From positions 1-41,883 of the forward strand of contig CACZBD010000022.1 in the NCBI GenBank assembly GCA_902779305.1: 41,883 nucleotides of DNA, read 5' to 3'. Below, one piece after another: positions 10,701 through 18,817 of the stretch. How positions within the stretch are numbered: the stretch's first letter is position 1; the number at the start of each line of letters is the position of its first letter. The DNA comes from an uncultured Lachnospiraceae bacterium (lineage in GTDB: Bacteria > Bacillota > Clostridia > Lachnospirales > Lachnospiraceae). A program made the translations under genes and the position numbers. The notes under the pieces were generated by a model, which searched no databases, was not told the origin of the DNA, and saw only the letters and a list, made by a program, of their open reading frames with translations.

Positions 10701-13700
10701 ATTCGAGTTCACGGATCCGGCGGGAATATACGATGTATCCGGTGGGAGAAAAGTAGAGATCCCGTATTCCATTTCAGATAAAAGCAACACATCCGATCCG
10801 GATTGCGTGATGGCTGTTGTCACGGATGGCACATGGACGGAAAACGGCTGGAGTGACGGTGCAAAGCTTTTGCAATGTGAAAAGCTTGACATGACAACTT
10901 TTAAGCTGAAAGGAACAGGCTGGTTTGACCTCGACAATTCTATAACGGGTGATTTTAACATATATGTTTTCGCGATGGACGAAAATCCCGTTTATGAAAC
11001 ATCTTATGTGAGCGAACCTGTGCTGTTGGGTGTCCGCTCAAACGTCACAGGTTATGACGGCGTCTATGACGGACAGGCGCATGGCATCACGGTAGATGTC
11101 CAAAACCCCGTATACGGAGCCGTGGTTAAGTACGGAACAAGTGAAGGGAAATATAACTTAACGGAAAGTCCGAAGATCACCAATGTTTCCGAAAGCCCTC
11201 TGATGGTATATTATCAGATCACCGCTCCCGGCAGTGAGGCAATAACAGGATCGGCCACTGTGACCATAAGGAAGGCGGATTCCATATTGGAAACGGCGCC
11301 GGCGGCAAGGGAGTCACTTAAATACAATAAGGCTCCTCAGGTGCTTGTCAAAGCAGGCAGTGCTGCAGCCGGAACGTTATACTATGCCAAAACAGATAAA
11401 GATGCGGAGGCACCGGAAATTGAGAGTTATGGTCTCGAACTCCCGAAAGCAGAGAATGCGGGAGATTATGCCGTCTGGTATATGATAAAGGGAGATGAAA
11501 ACCATAAGGATACAGAGCCGCAGAAGATTGAAGTAAGCATCGCAAAAGCGGACTTCTATGGATCGCTCGGAGGATCGCATACGGTGATTGCCGGTGAAGC
11601 TACAAACGATGCAACCTTTACGCTTCCGATACTGCCTGAAGGATGGACATATTCTCAGACGGTAAGCATTAAAAATGATGGGAGCGGGTTAATCAAAGGT
11701 ACTCCGCGCATAGAGGGCACAAGGCTGATCGTAAGCACGAACGCCAAAGAATTGTATACCACAGCAGAACTCGAAATCTCGTTAGAAGGTGATGATAACC
11801 ATAACGATAAAGTCGAAACGGTAATTATCATGAGTTCTCCGACGAAAGATGCAGATGTCGTAATTGTCGGAGGAAACCGGAAGGTAACCTATGGGGATGA
11901 AGCCTTCCCTCTTGAGGCAACAGTTACATACCCGGGAACAGGTACAGGTAAGTTGGAATGGAATAGTACGAAAAGGCTGGTTGCAGACATAGATCCTAAT
12001 ACAGGAGAAGTAACGATCAAGAGCGCAGGCGAAACGCTTATCAGTGCGACGTATACACCGGAGGGCAGCTCTTCAGGCAGTACAACCTATATCAATCTGA
12101 AGGTTGAAAAAAAGCCTTTAGACATCACCTGGAGTGATGACAGAAGTTTTGTATATAACGGCACAAGCCAGCACCCGACAGCAGTACTGACAGGAGTTCC
12201 TGTGGGAGATACGGTCAGAGCAACGGTTTCGGTGACAAAGACAGGTACCGGGACAGGATATGTTGCAAAAGCGGCTCTTGACGGAGAAAGTGCCGGAAAC
12301 TATGTGCTGTCCGAAGATAAAGAAACCTGTTTATTCTCTGTTTCCAAAGCAAACCTTCAGGATGCAGAGATCGTGCCGGTAAATGCGCTTACTTACAACG
12401 GAAGTGCGCAGACGCAGAATGTTGCGGTGAAGCTTGGAGAGAATGTCTTAGATGCTTCTGAATATGAAGTCACAGGTAATACGAAAACCGATGCCGGTAC
12501 GCATACTCTTACGGTAACAGCAAAGGCAGGCGGGAACTGCACCGGTCAGGCAACAAAAGAGTTTACGATCGCTAAGAAGCAGACAACCGTAACAACCACG
12601 ATCGCAGCACAATCATTTACCGGAAAAGCGATCAACCCGAAATTCACGGTAAAAGAAGCGGGCGGAGAAACGCTGGTTTATGAACGGGATTATTTGTACG
12701 AAGTGACCGACAATTTAAATGTCGGTACAGGAAAAGTACGCATCTACCCTGCGGAAACCGGCAACTATTCGTTCCCTGAAAAGGAAGTGGAATTCAGAAT
12801 ATCTGAATCGGATAGCCTTCGCACCTGGGATTATTATATTACGAGGTATTGCCGGAGTTTTGATGATTTACATGATTCCATAGATTTCTCAGAGTATCTG
12901 CCGGAAGACTGCGGAGAAATATACATACATCAGCCATACGGGTGTAAGCAGGAAGGGCATCATGACAATATTTTCGAGTATCAGGTAAAACCCAGAGATC
13001 CGGATGCGGACAGCACAACATGTACGATATATGTCCAGATGCAGAATTACAGCATTGGTAACGTGGATCATTGTATATGCTTCCATATCAGTTATTACAA
13101 ACAGTCGATGAGCCTTTGCGAAAAAGGGAAAAACGATCCAATCGGGTCCAAAAAACTGACTCCCGGTAAATCCTTTACGCTGGTTCCGAAATACGAGAAC
13201 GTTACGAATGCAAATGTGACCTGGACGAGTTCCGATCCGGATGTGGCAAAAGTGGATCAGAACGGTAAGGTGACAGCAATAGCTGCGGGATATACGCAGA
13301 TCACGGCAACCGGACAGAATCTGTCTGCCCAGTGCAGTGTGGTGGTAACAGAGGCGGTAACATCTCTGACGCTTGATCAGAAGAAGTATACATTATGTAA
13401 GTATGAGGAGATGAAGCTTACTGCAGCAATACTGCCGTTTACGGCTTCGGAGACGATCAAATGGAGCACGAGTGATTCGAGTGTCTTAGGCATACGTGAC
13501 AGCAATGGAGAGTTGCTTCCTGAATATCATCGCGAGGGCAAAAAGGTCACTTATATCTCGGATCTTCATGAGGTCACGATCACGGCCTGGAAACAGGGAA
13601 GTGCCAAAATTACCGCCGAAGCAGCGGACGGATCCGGGAAAAAAGCAGTCTGCAGTTTTACTGCAGGTAACGAACTGCCATACAGCTGCAGTTTAACGAC

Positions 13701-15534
13701 GAAAGGAAACGCAAAGGATCTTGCGGCCGGAAAGACACTTGCAATGGATGTCAATTGGGGGGATACAATACCCGCCAATACAAATATGGTCTGGTCAGTC
13801 GTAAAAGCTGACGACGAAACAGCAGATGGTTCCGATATCGCGACCATTTCACCCAAGGGTGTACTTACAGGCCTGAAGGAAGGAAAAATCAAAGTAGTTG
13901 CGGAAAGTGTGGCAACCAACAGTGCCGGTTTACATGTAAAAGCCATATCGGAAGAGATCATGGTCTATGTTCCCGTGAAGAGCGTAGCATTGAATATGAA
14001 TTCCGGTACAGTGAGCTTAAAAGACGGGCCCGGAAAGACTCTGCAGATTCTCCCCGTTATCACATCAGCGGTTCCGGGACAGGAGGCTACGGGTGTAAAC
14101 ATAACCTGCTCGAGAGCTACGGAGGATCAGATGTATCTTTCGGTTGATGACACAGGACTTGTAACGGCTGAGGCCAGACCTGCCAACAATATCCCGGTAT
14201 CCGTAACCGTCAAAGCATACGGTTATGAGAAGACGCTGATCTGCAAGGTGTCCGTAAAGGAGGAAAACCCGCTTAAGAGCATCAAGGTCTCAAGCAGAAA
14301 ACTGACCATAGGGGAAGGAAATAAGGCATCACTGATTGCAACGCTCGATCCCGTCAATCCGGATGTGGAAGGATATACATGGTCCAGTTCCGATGAGAAT
14401 GTGGCAACGGTTGATTCAAACGGTAAAATTGTCGGTTTAAAACCGGGAAAAGCCACGATCACAGCCACGGCCACCGGAACGGTGACTGTAAGAGGAGAGG
14501 AAAAGCATCCTTCCGCCTCCTGCGAGGTAACGGTAACACCTTCGGTTACGGGAATAGAGCTCAAGAATCTTTCTGTAACAGCGGCAAACAGGCTTGCAGT
14601 CGGAAAGACGCTTTCGGCTAAGACAGCCTTCTTATCTTCAGACGGGAAAAACAAGGCAAAAACAACGCTTGCATGGACCTCTTCCAATCCGAAAGTGGCA
14701 ACCGTCTCACCGAAGGGCGTTGTAAAAGCTGTTGCACCGGGAACGGCCAGGATCACAGCCGTTTCCACAGATGCGAAAGCGGAAGGAGGAACGGCTCCGA
14801 CAGTCTCGTTTGATGTGGAAGTATTTGCTCCGGTAACAAAGGTCTCACTCGACAAATCCAAGCTGACCCTCGGAACGCAGAAGGGGTCACAGTACGGAAA
14901 AGTCAGTGTCTCGGCCATTCTGCCGTCATTTGCAACGGATCCGTCGATCGAGTGGACAGTGAACAATGAAAATGTTTCACTTGCAGCGATCCCGCAAGAG
15001 GGACTGGCAAAAACAGGTCTGTTTAATGCGCCGGGCAAAGCCGTGACCACAAAGGCCGGAGAAGCACTTGCCATCCGGGCACTGGTTCCCGGTACCGTAA
15101 AGCTTACAGGCATCACAACGGACGGTACAAAGAAGAAGGTAAGCTGCACGATCACGATCCGCGGAAACGTAACCGGATTGAAACTTCAGACCACCACAAC
15201 GACAAACCGTCTGGGACAGGTAGAACTCGTCAAATCCGGGCAGTACCGCAGCAGACTGAAAGCCGGCGGCAAGATGAGCCTGAAGGCGATCGTGAGTATC
15301 AATGGAATCGCCGGTGATGAAACAGACAAGACAAGAAAGAAGCTGTACTCGGATTACAAGAAGACGACAGAAGCCGGTGTTTCCTATAGGAGCTCCAGAC
15401 CGGATGTCATCAAGGTCGATAAAAACGGTAAGATCACCGTAGACAGGAAGGCCGCGAAAGGACAAATGGCAACGATCTATGCTGTTGCTGCCGACGGACA
15501 GTCCGTACAGATCAGGATTTCGGTCGTAGAATAA
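7750..15534 (+). CDS. Giant secreted DUF6273 / MBG / BIG2 surface protein, 2594 aa
   Basis: The signal peptide (residues 1 to about 31, ending VFA) is followed by a highly acidic Glu/Asp linker to about 125. Two diverged DUF6273-like modules lie at about 131-381 (WWLRDRG, SPAFNI) and 736-967 (LNGEGF, SPAFNLDLS), each followed by a similar Ig-like linker. Between them are two modules containing 'IDLSxYI' (about 549-711). Next come MBG/YDG-type modules (about 1097-1611) and a Cys-containing segment (about 1690-1790). BIG2 repeats fill about 1794-2594 and are paralogous to the C-terminal half of the 1808 protein. ATG 7750 is chosen over the longer frame starting at 7591 because it has GGAGAGGAAAG upstream, starts the signal peptide, and lies after the promoter. 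There is no LPXTG motif. It is followed by a strong terminator. Surface location is well supported; ligand and function are unknown. Confidence 0.85.
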   Translation: MTKAKNIIRRLLTTGLAAALLAVSIPEAVFATISEEPEPVVFVDEEEPAEDAGALVYEEEDDALFMEEAESSPDEETLSEEETWEEPVNIEDTAGNQDDAEDLEEELPAGEDDETDYLTDAPDRDPNATKTIVWPSTKAIRDPKEASSAGNSWTGSYVWYGKYEGEPVRYRVLKLYERPDDAIYGPTHDHDNEAFRFSRDRATMFLDSDRILFDYTSDNDWRVNGWRTSSLRNDLNGEGFLDKDGVFSGLEKDAIIVSNESFRGKSYENYTINASNYGPINEKIFILGKTELEDRTEIVNDQIRKEKYGYHDAITGNATIVKMGPNGNAADWWLRDRGYTTGRPQYVSSDGKIKDVSNTSTYGVSPAFNIAAESVVFESLISTESSPGAGKHGAEYTLTLLDDGLEASVIDTPTYTVDNGKTTVTIPYAVADYSEENDANTLVAIVTPIDWVGNGWNRNRIDDLYKANSNDATYAPPQVEEMVLTENTGDFTFELDDKYLTPYEGTGSYHIYLFAMDKNGAYETDFAGIPAEVCPVREEAVEPVSVRPGINRIDLSRYIAKDKKVVNVEDPEGILAGDPTISGDELNLNVKAGFISGRRANIFLSATDTVGAPYNIRIAAVLSYPGADDGITLYSYVKQGVTTSIDLSGYIEDGGKLTLDEVIAGQNDLTVEVSGNAVNVNAKANAKLDLSVGYTNGKDPLAVHLSVRIADKSVAGLGPEGIIHKPDLPEENSTDTWRDWKGDKVYFGRIPEEAGRNAIVPSAYRVLDTAATGYNPEDPDAKTMLLESDTFLLFSALGPDDVLSWPESKARSFLNGEGFLTGGHFTAIEQDAMVPSTIASHPLTTGSVPSAVIGWNPNYTELDHDKVFLLDPEDYCNENYGYPKSVKSYERLRHQSAPALTQKGYGRYILLRQYGEDKYICMDNQCGGAYPYYFDPTRELVQVEEADCFSVSPAFNLDLSSVVLTLDNNNGAGYTFAIPDKDLQFEFTDPAGIYDVSGGRKVEIPYSISDKSNTSDPDCVMAVVTDGTWTENGWSDGAKLLQCEKLDMTTFKLKGTGWFDLDNSITGDFNIYVFAMDENPVYETSYVSEPVLLGVRSNVTGYDGVYDGQAHGITVDVQNPVYGAVVKYGTSEGKYNLTESPKITNVSESPLMVYYQITAPGSEAITGSATVTIRKADSILETAPAARESLKYNKAPQVLVKAGSAAAGTLYYAKTDKDAEAPEIESYGLELPKAENAGDYAVWYMIKGDENHKDTEPQKIEVSIAKADFYGSLGGSHTVIAGEATNDATFTLPILPEGWTYSQTVSIKNDGSGLIKGTPRIEGTRLIVSTNAKELYTTAELEISLEGDDNHNDKVETVIIMSSPTKDADVVIVGGNRKVTYGDEAFPLEATVTYPGTGTGKLEWNSTKRLVADIDPNTGEVTIKSAGETLISATYTPEGSSSGSTTYINLKVEKKPLDITWSDDRSFVYNGTSQHPTAVLTGVPVGDTVRATVSVTKTGTGTGYVAKAALDGESAGNYVLSEDKETCLFSVSKANLQDAEIVPVNALTYNGSAQTQNVAVKLGENVLDASEYEVTGNTKTDAGTHTLTVTAKAGGNCTGQATKEFTIAKKQTTVTTTIAAQSFTGKAINPKFTVKEAGGETLVYERDYLYEVTDNLNVGTGKVRIYPAETGNYSFPEKEVEFRISESDSLRTWDYYITRYCRSFDDLHDSIDFSEYLPEDCGEIYIHQPYGCKQEGHHDNIFEYQVKPRDPDADSTTCTIYVQMQNYSIGNVDHCICFHISYYKQSMSLCEKGKNDPIGSKKLTPGKSFTLVPKYENVTNANVTWTSSDPDVAKVDQNGKVTAIAAGYTQITATGQNLSAQCSVVVTEAVTSLTLDQKKYTLCKYEEMKLTAAILPFTASETIKWSTSDSSVLGIRDSNGELLPEYHREGKKVTYISDLHEVTITAWKQGSAKITAEAADGSGKKAVCSFTAGNELPYSCSLTTKGNAKDLAAGKTLAMDVNWGDTIPANTNMVWSVVKADDETADGSDIATISPKGVLTGLKEGKIKVVAESVATNSAGLHVKAISEEIMVYVPVKSVALNMNSGTVSLKDGPGKTLQILPVITSAVPGQEATGVNITCSRATEDQMYLSVDDTGLVTAEARPANNIPVSVTVKAYGYEKTLICKVSVKEENPLKSIKVSSRKLTIGEGNKASLIATLDPVNPDVEGYTWSSSDENVATVDSNGKIVGLKPGKATITATATGTVTVRGEEKHPSASCEVTVTPSVTGIELKNLSVTAANRLAVGKTLSAKTAFLSSDGKNKAKTTLAWTSSNPKVATVSPKGVVKAVAPGTARITAVSTDAKAEGGTAPTVSFDVEVFAPVTKVSLDKSKLTLGTQKGSQYGKVSVSAILPSFATDPSIEWTVNNENVSLAAIPQEGLAKTGLFNAPGKAVTTKAGEALAIRALVPGTVKLTGITTDGTKKKVSCTITIRGNVTGLKLQTTTTTNRLGQVELVKSGQYRSRLKAGGKMSLKAIVSINGIAGDETDKTRKKLYSDYKKTTEAGVSYRSSRPDVIKVDKNGKITVDRKAAKGQMATIYAVAADGQSVQIRISVVE

Positions 15535-15574
15535 GAAAAGAACCGCCTAAGGGACATTAGGAATGAACGAAGAA

Positions 15575-15605
15575 AAGGGTATCCGGCCGGATACCCTTCT
15601 TTTTA
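15575..15605 (+). terminator. Intrinsic terminator of the 7750 gene
   Basis: A perfect palindromic stem (AAGGGTATCCGG with its complement, 15575-15598) runs into a T-rich tail (TTCTTTTT, to 15604). It lies 40 bases after the stop codon. Confidence 0.9.
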
Positions 15606-15640
15606 GAAACTTCTCGCCGATATCTAAGAGTAATTAAACA

Positions 15641-15669
15641 TTGCATAATGGTTAAAGACTATCTATAAT
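15641..15669 (+). promoter_or_regulatory. Promoter of the merR-family gene
   Basis: TTGCAT at 15641-15646, a 17-base spacer, and a perfect TATAAT at 15664-15669. The spacer is of normal length, unlike the 19-20 bp spacers twisted open by classical MerR activators, so autoregulation of that kind is not indicated. The start should lie near 15676, just before the right arm of the inverted repeat. Confidence 0.8.
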
Positions 15670-15727
15670 AGGAGCATATCATGTCCCTTAGGGGTCAAGT
15701 CAACACCTTTTTTGAAAGGGGATCAGA

Positions 15728-16579
15728 ATGAGTAATAAGCACAAAACTTCATACGAGCAATGGGACAAAATAAATGAAAATGGGCCGAACACCCTGTATA
15801 AGATCGGAGAAATGAAAAAGATCTGTGATGTGACCAGAAAAGCGCTCCTGGTTTATGAAGAAGCAGGCATCATATCACCTGTCATCAAGAATGAAAAAAG
15901 CGGATACCGCTATTACACGCTGGAGGATATCAGGAAGATCAATTCCCTGAAGACACTGCAGAGCCTGGGGTTATCACTCATAGAGATCAACGAGTACTTA
16001 AACGACCCTTCCAAAACGGATATCTATATCAAAAGATTCGAAATGCTCCGCGATCAGCTTAATGATCGGATCAGTGAATTAAAGCAGCGCAAACGTGGCA
16101 CAAAGAAAAGCCCTGACTTTAACATAGAATTTACGGTGCTGCCAAAACAGGTATTCTATGGCGGCAAAGCCTCAAGTAACAGTTTTTCCGAAATTGCAGA
16201 AGAGTTCAGACGGACATTCATGCAGGCCGTCAAAACAAAAGAAAGTCATGTGAATAACACCGACAGACCTTCCATCATGTCATTGCTTCTTGAACAGAGC
16301 CGCGCGGGATATACCTTTTTAAATCTGGTAGCTATGAATGACGATTATGACGGACCGAATCGATATGTTTTGGAAGAAACTGCTGCTGTGGGTTTGGCAT
16401 TTCGCGGCCCGTATGAAAAAATGCTGACCCCTATGAAAAAATTAGAGAAATATATCAAAGAGAACCATTTAACCGTAACGGGACCACTGCGTTTGATCTG
16501 GCTGGAAGGGCCCACCGCACTCGGCAATCAACCGGAACGGTTTCTGACCAAAATACTATATCCGATTCAGAGAGATTAG
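15728..16579 (+). CDS. MerR-family transcriptional regulator with GyrI-like effector domain
   Basis: 283 aa. The N-terminal winged helix (residues about 22-95) shows the MerR pattern: YKIGEMKKICDVTRKALLVYEEAGII, followed by SGYRYYTLEDI (quoted in parts) and a 'LxSLGLSLIEI' segment. A dimerisation helix follows, with Lys/Arg-rich sequence at about 118-128. The C-terminal 150 residues resemble the GyrI/BmrR effector-binding fold, which in family members binds small hydrophobic compounds and controls multidrug responses. The first 20 residues are an extension before the usual MerR start. ATG 15728 has a GGGG ribosome binding site at 15717-15720 and its own promoter. It stands alone after the surface-protein array and is followed by a structured repeat. 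Its target is unknown; the divergent or upstream surface genes and itself are candidates only by proximity. Confidence 0.85.
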   Translation: MSNKHKTSYEQWDKINENGPNTLYKIGEMKKICDVTRKALLVYEEAGIISPVIKNEKSGYRYYTLEDIRKINSLKTLQSLGLSLIEINEYLNDPSKTDIYIKRFEMLRDQLNDRISELKQRKRGTKKSPDFNIEFTVLPKQVFYGGKASSNSFSEIAEEFRRTFMQAVKTKESHVNNTDRPSIMSLLLEQSRAGYTFLNLVAMNDDYDGPNRYVLEETAAVGLAFRGPYEKMLTPMKKLEKYIKENHLTVTGPLRLIWLEGPTALGNQPERFLTKILYPIQRD

Positions 16580-16597
16580 CGTTCCGGATTTCATAAT

Positions 16598-16652
16598 TTG
16601 GACTTGTCCAACAGGGGTTGTTAGGGGGAGTGCCCCTGACCATGCGACTACA
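16598..16652 (+). repeat. Structured intergenic repeat, copy 1
   Basis: Stem TTGGAC/GTCCAA (16598-16611), then CAGGGG...CCCCTG (16612-16638), then ACCATGCGACTACA. A second copy lies at 23547-23601; the 45 bases after the first stem match with two substitutions and one indel. The first stem differs between copies by a compensated A-T to G-C pair, which supports a conserved structure. It begins 19 bases after the merR stop. Confidence 0.65.
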
Positions 16653-16685
16653 GGGATAACTTTGCTCCGGTAGTCTCTTCTTTTA
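16646..16685 (+). terminator. Possible terminator after merR
   Basis: GACTAC at 16646-16651 pairs with GTAGTC at 16670-16675, followed by the T-rich TCTTCTTTT. The stem is short and the loop large (18 bases). It overlaps the end of the repeat copy at 16598. Confidence 0.4.
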
Positions 16686-16689
16686 CTCA

Positions 16690-16706
16690 AGAGCGCGAGA
16701 CGGGAC
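16690..16706. repeat. Copy of the tRNA-Gly 3' end (att-like site, left)
   Basis: AGAGCGCGAGACGGGAC. The last 16 bases are identical to the 3' end of tRNA-Gly (25051-25066), and all 17 are identical to the copy at 24927-24943. The orientation is the same in all three. This is the pattern left by tyrosine recombinases that integrate into the 3' end of a tRNA gene. Confidence 0.65.
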
Positions 16707-16721
16707 GGGGTTAACGGTTCA

Positions 16722-18053
16722 TTACCTGTTGACCCAGTCCTTAATAATAAAAGTACAAAAATATGGGAATGTCCAAAGATTGTTATCGTAGCCTATATTA
16801 TTTGAAGATAGTTTTATTCCCCACTTGATGTCTTCATATTTTGAATTATTGATCAGGGATCGCATGGATTGTGATCGTCCGGTGTGCGATTTTACCTCCA
16901 ATGGTATCAGATCATTTGAATTCCTTATGAAAAAATCTTCCTCAAGAGTTCCGTCTTCCCTTTTGTAATAATATAATGAATAGCCTTGTTTATAAAGAGC
17001 CTCACCGACAATGCTTTCATATATGGCGCCTTTATAAACACCAAGATTTTTGTTTGCTCTCAGATCCATCTGCGATTCTTCATCCAGCATGGCTGATAAA
17101 AGACCGCTGTCAGAGAAATATAATTTAAATTTTGAGTCATCGTAGTTTCCCTTAAGGGGTAATTCAGGGAAGTTTAAACAATAACACTTTTTGGCAATGC
17201 CTGCATCCTGCAGCCAATCTATGCATCCGCCATAGTCATGAAATCTCGCGCCGGAGGCAATTTTGGATATTTGGAATTTTTTGTTTTCTTTAGCTAATTG
17301 CACCGGTATGGCGTCGAATACTCTTGCAATCCTTGTTTGATCCGCACCTTCGACATATTTCCTTATATCTTCTTTATATGCAGCAATGATCTGCTTCTGC
17401 AATTCATAGGTCCCGGAAAAAGAATTTGTCTTATAGTATTTTGCAACGACTTCCGGCATACCACCAAGTATTACATAGTCCAGAAAAAGCGACATCAAAG
17501 AATTCATGGTGGTGGTATTAAGCGCTATCCCGTTACACATATGATCAAACAGATCTGCTTTTAACGAATCGTCATATCCTTTTGCCCATAGGAATTCTTC
17601 AAAATCAAGAGAATACATATCATGATCGGTTTTGTAACCGACGCTGATGCTCTCAATCTGTTTGTAGTTGATCCCTAATAGTGAGCCGCTGCAGATCACA
17701 TCAAAACGGCCGTCTATCGAGAAAAACTTTAGAGAAGTGACAATATCCGGGCAGGATTGGATTTCATCAAAAAATACCAGAGTCTCTTTTGGTAAAAATG
17801 TGATTGACGGGTCGATTCGCGTTATATTTTTAATGATGTCATCCGTGTGGTATCCGTCTTCCAGGATTGTTTTAAACTGCGGGCTCTCGATAAAGTTAAT
17901 TTCTATTACATTTTTGTAGTGAGTACGGGCAAATTTCCGAATGGATTTTGTCTTTCCGACCTGTCTCGCACCTTTAATGATCAAAGGTTTTTTGTCAGTA
18001 TCCGCAAACCAGTTGTCTAAATATGAATCGACTTTTCTCTTTAGATAGATCAT
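16722..18053 (-). CDS. AAA-type ATPase with C-terminal DUF4143 domain
   Basis: 443 aa. The N-terminal AAA_14-type ATPase has Walker A GARQVGKT (residues 28-35), Walker B LVFFDEIQ (about 92-99) and a sensor-like CSGSLLG (about 120). The C-terminal DUF4143 region includes 'LYFSDSGLLSAML' and a PD-(D/E)xK-like pattern (EEDFF...LIPLEVKS, residues about 375-395). The family is widespread in anaerobes, often single genes within islands, and its role is not established. The start ATG (18051-18053) has CGGAGG just upstream on the minus strand and its own promoter. It lies between the tRNA-tail repeat and a small plus-strand gene. The length is normal and no frameshift is visible. Confidence 0.9.
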   Translation of the reverse strand: MIYLKRKVDSYLDNWFADTDKKPLIIKGARQVGKTKSIRKFARTHYKNVIEINFIESPQFKTILEDGYHTDDIIKNITRIDPSITFLPKETLVFFDEIQSCPDIVTSLKFFSIDGRFDVICSGSLLGINYKQIESISVGYKTDHDMYSLDFEEFLWAKGYDDSLKADLFDHMCNGIALNTTTMNSLMSLFLDYVILGGMPEVVAKYYKTNSFSGTYELQKQIIAAYKEDIRKYVEGADQTRIARVFDAIPVQLAKENKKFQISKIASGARFHDYGGCIDWLQDAGIAKKCYCLNFPELPLKGNYDDSKFKLYFSDSGLLSAMLDEESQMDLRANKNLGVYKGAIYESIVGEALYKQGYSLYYYKREDGTLEEDFFIRNSNDLIPLEVKSHTGRSQSMRSLINNSKYEDIKWGIKLSSNNIGYDNNLWTFPYFCTFIIKDWVNR

Positions 18054-18089
18054 CTTAGGACCTCCGAAATCGGTACAGGATTTTTATTG

Positions 18090-18119
18090 ATTATAACGCC
18101 TTTTACCGGCATTAGTCAA
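18090..18119 (-). promoter_or_regulatory. Promoter of the DUF4143 ATPase gene
   Basis: On the minus strand: TTGACT (18119-18114), an 18-base spacer, and a perfect TATAAT (18095-18090). The leader is about 30 bases. Confidence 0.8.
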
Positions 18120-18123
18120 CACA

Positions 18124-18167
18124 TTTCAGAGCCATAAGAAGAGTTAACCCAACATTTTTAGAGCCAT
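18124..18167. repeat. Paired direct repeat upstream of the ATPase promoter
   Basis: TTTCAGAGCCAT (18124-18135) and TTTTAGAGCCAT (18156-18167) are 32 bases apart, about three helical turns. They lie at and upstream of the -35 box. They could be binding sites for a regulator or traces of an inserted element. The rest of 18054-18273 shows nothing else I can name. Confidence 0.45.
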
Positions 18168-18273
18168 TCGCGGGGATTACGCTACACTTTAAGCGGGGCA
18201 TCTCTATATGATCAGTATTGTTTCTTGACTGATAAGGCGATAGGATGCCTGGAGTTTCGGGAGGCACGGAAAT

Positions 18274-18480
18274 ATGCAGTATGAAAAGATGAAAGCATGT
18301 GCCGATATGACTTTGGCAAACGCAATAGAAGACCTCTCCAGAGAAGCACATATTTCATTGGAAGAAGCGCGGAATAAGGCTCTTGAATCCAAAGCATATG
18401 AATGTCTGTATGATTTTGACACCGGAATGTGGATGGAAGGTCCGGATTATTTCCGTGATCTTTTACGAAAGAGTGAATAA
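18274..18480 (+). CDS. Small acidic protein of unknown function, 68 aa
   Basis: ATG 18274 has a GGGAGG ribosome binding site at about 18259-18264. The protein is acidic and mostly helical, with a C-terminal 'YDFDTGMWMEGPDYFRDLL' stretch. I do not recognise a named family. The size and the island location next to an ATPase and a Fic protein would fit an antitoxin-like protein, but no toxin partner is adjacent in the same direction. It is followed by a 337-base non-coding region. Confidence 0.6.
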   Translation: MQYEKMKACADMTLANAIEDLSREAHISLEEARNKALESKAYECLYDFDTGMWMEGPDYFRDLLRKSE

Positions 18481-18555
18481 AAAAGGCACACTAAATCTAC
18501 AGATCCAAACAGGAGAACTGTCATGAAACTGCACAAAAACGACAGCCTTGTTTCA

Positions 18556-18584
18556 TTGTAATCGCACATCATGTCTGTTATACT
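18556..18584 (+). promoter_or_regulatory. Promoter P1 of the 18818 gene
   Basis: TTGTAA at 18556-18561, a 17-base spacer, and TATACT at 18579-18584. Predicted start near 18591, so the GACA tract and hairpin would be in the leader. Confidence 0.65.
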
Positions 18585-18628
18585 TAAATTCCAAGAGACA
18601 GTAATTTATTTAGCATAATTTACAGGAT

Positions 18629-18656
18629 TTGACAGATGAATTACATGACACATAAT
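18629..18656 (+). promoter_or_regulatory. Promoter P2 of the 18818 gene
   Basis: A perfect TTGACA at 18629-18634, a 16-base spacer, and CATAAT at 18651-18656. The start is predicted at about 18663, inside the first GACA units. Confidence 0.65.
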
Positions 18657-18659
18657 CTT

Positions 18660-18700
<41 letters not shown>

Positions 18701-18733
18701 TTGGTTTTTATATTTATCAGTATAAACGATAGG

Positions 18734-18760
18734 AGACAGTGCATCTTGCACTGTCTTTTT
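18734..18760 (+). terminator. Terminator-type hairpin in the leader of the 18818 gene (possible attenuator)
   Basis: A perfect 10-bp stem (AGACAGTGCA at 18734-18743, TGCACTGTCT at 18747-18756) with a 3-base loop, then TTTTGTTG. It is on the coding strand and before the gene, so transcripts from P1 or P2 would have to pass it. Confidence 0.75.
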
Positions 18761-18817
18761 GTTGTAAAAATCGCGCTTCCATCAGCGCACTAACAAAAAA
18801 AGAAGGAGCAGGGAAAA

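Larger units (their letters stand above)
15546..15692. repeat. 12-bp inverted repeat bracketing the terminator and merR promoter
   Basis: CCTAAGGGACAT at 15546-15557 and its exact reverse complement at 15681-15692, 123 bases apart. The left arm is in the 3' untranslated region of the giant gene, before its terminator. The right arm is at the 5' end of the predicted merR mRNA. The arms could pair between the two RNAs, act as separate operator half-sites, or mark the ends of a small inserted element. Confidence 0.6.

Noticed and set aside
14223..15155. 310-codon minus-strand open frame
   Set aside because: Antisense to the repetitive BIG2 region; low-complexity composition, no ribosome binding site, mirrored by similar frames opposite the 1808 gene.
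15641..15669. Classical MerR-activated promoter with long spacer
   Set aside because: The spacer is 17 bases with good boxes, so it should work without MerR twisting.
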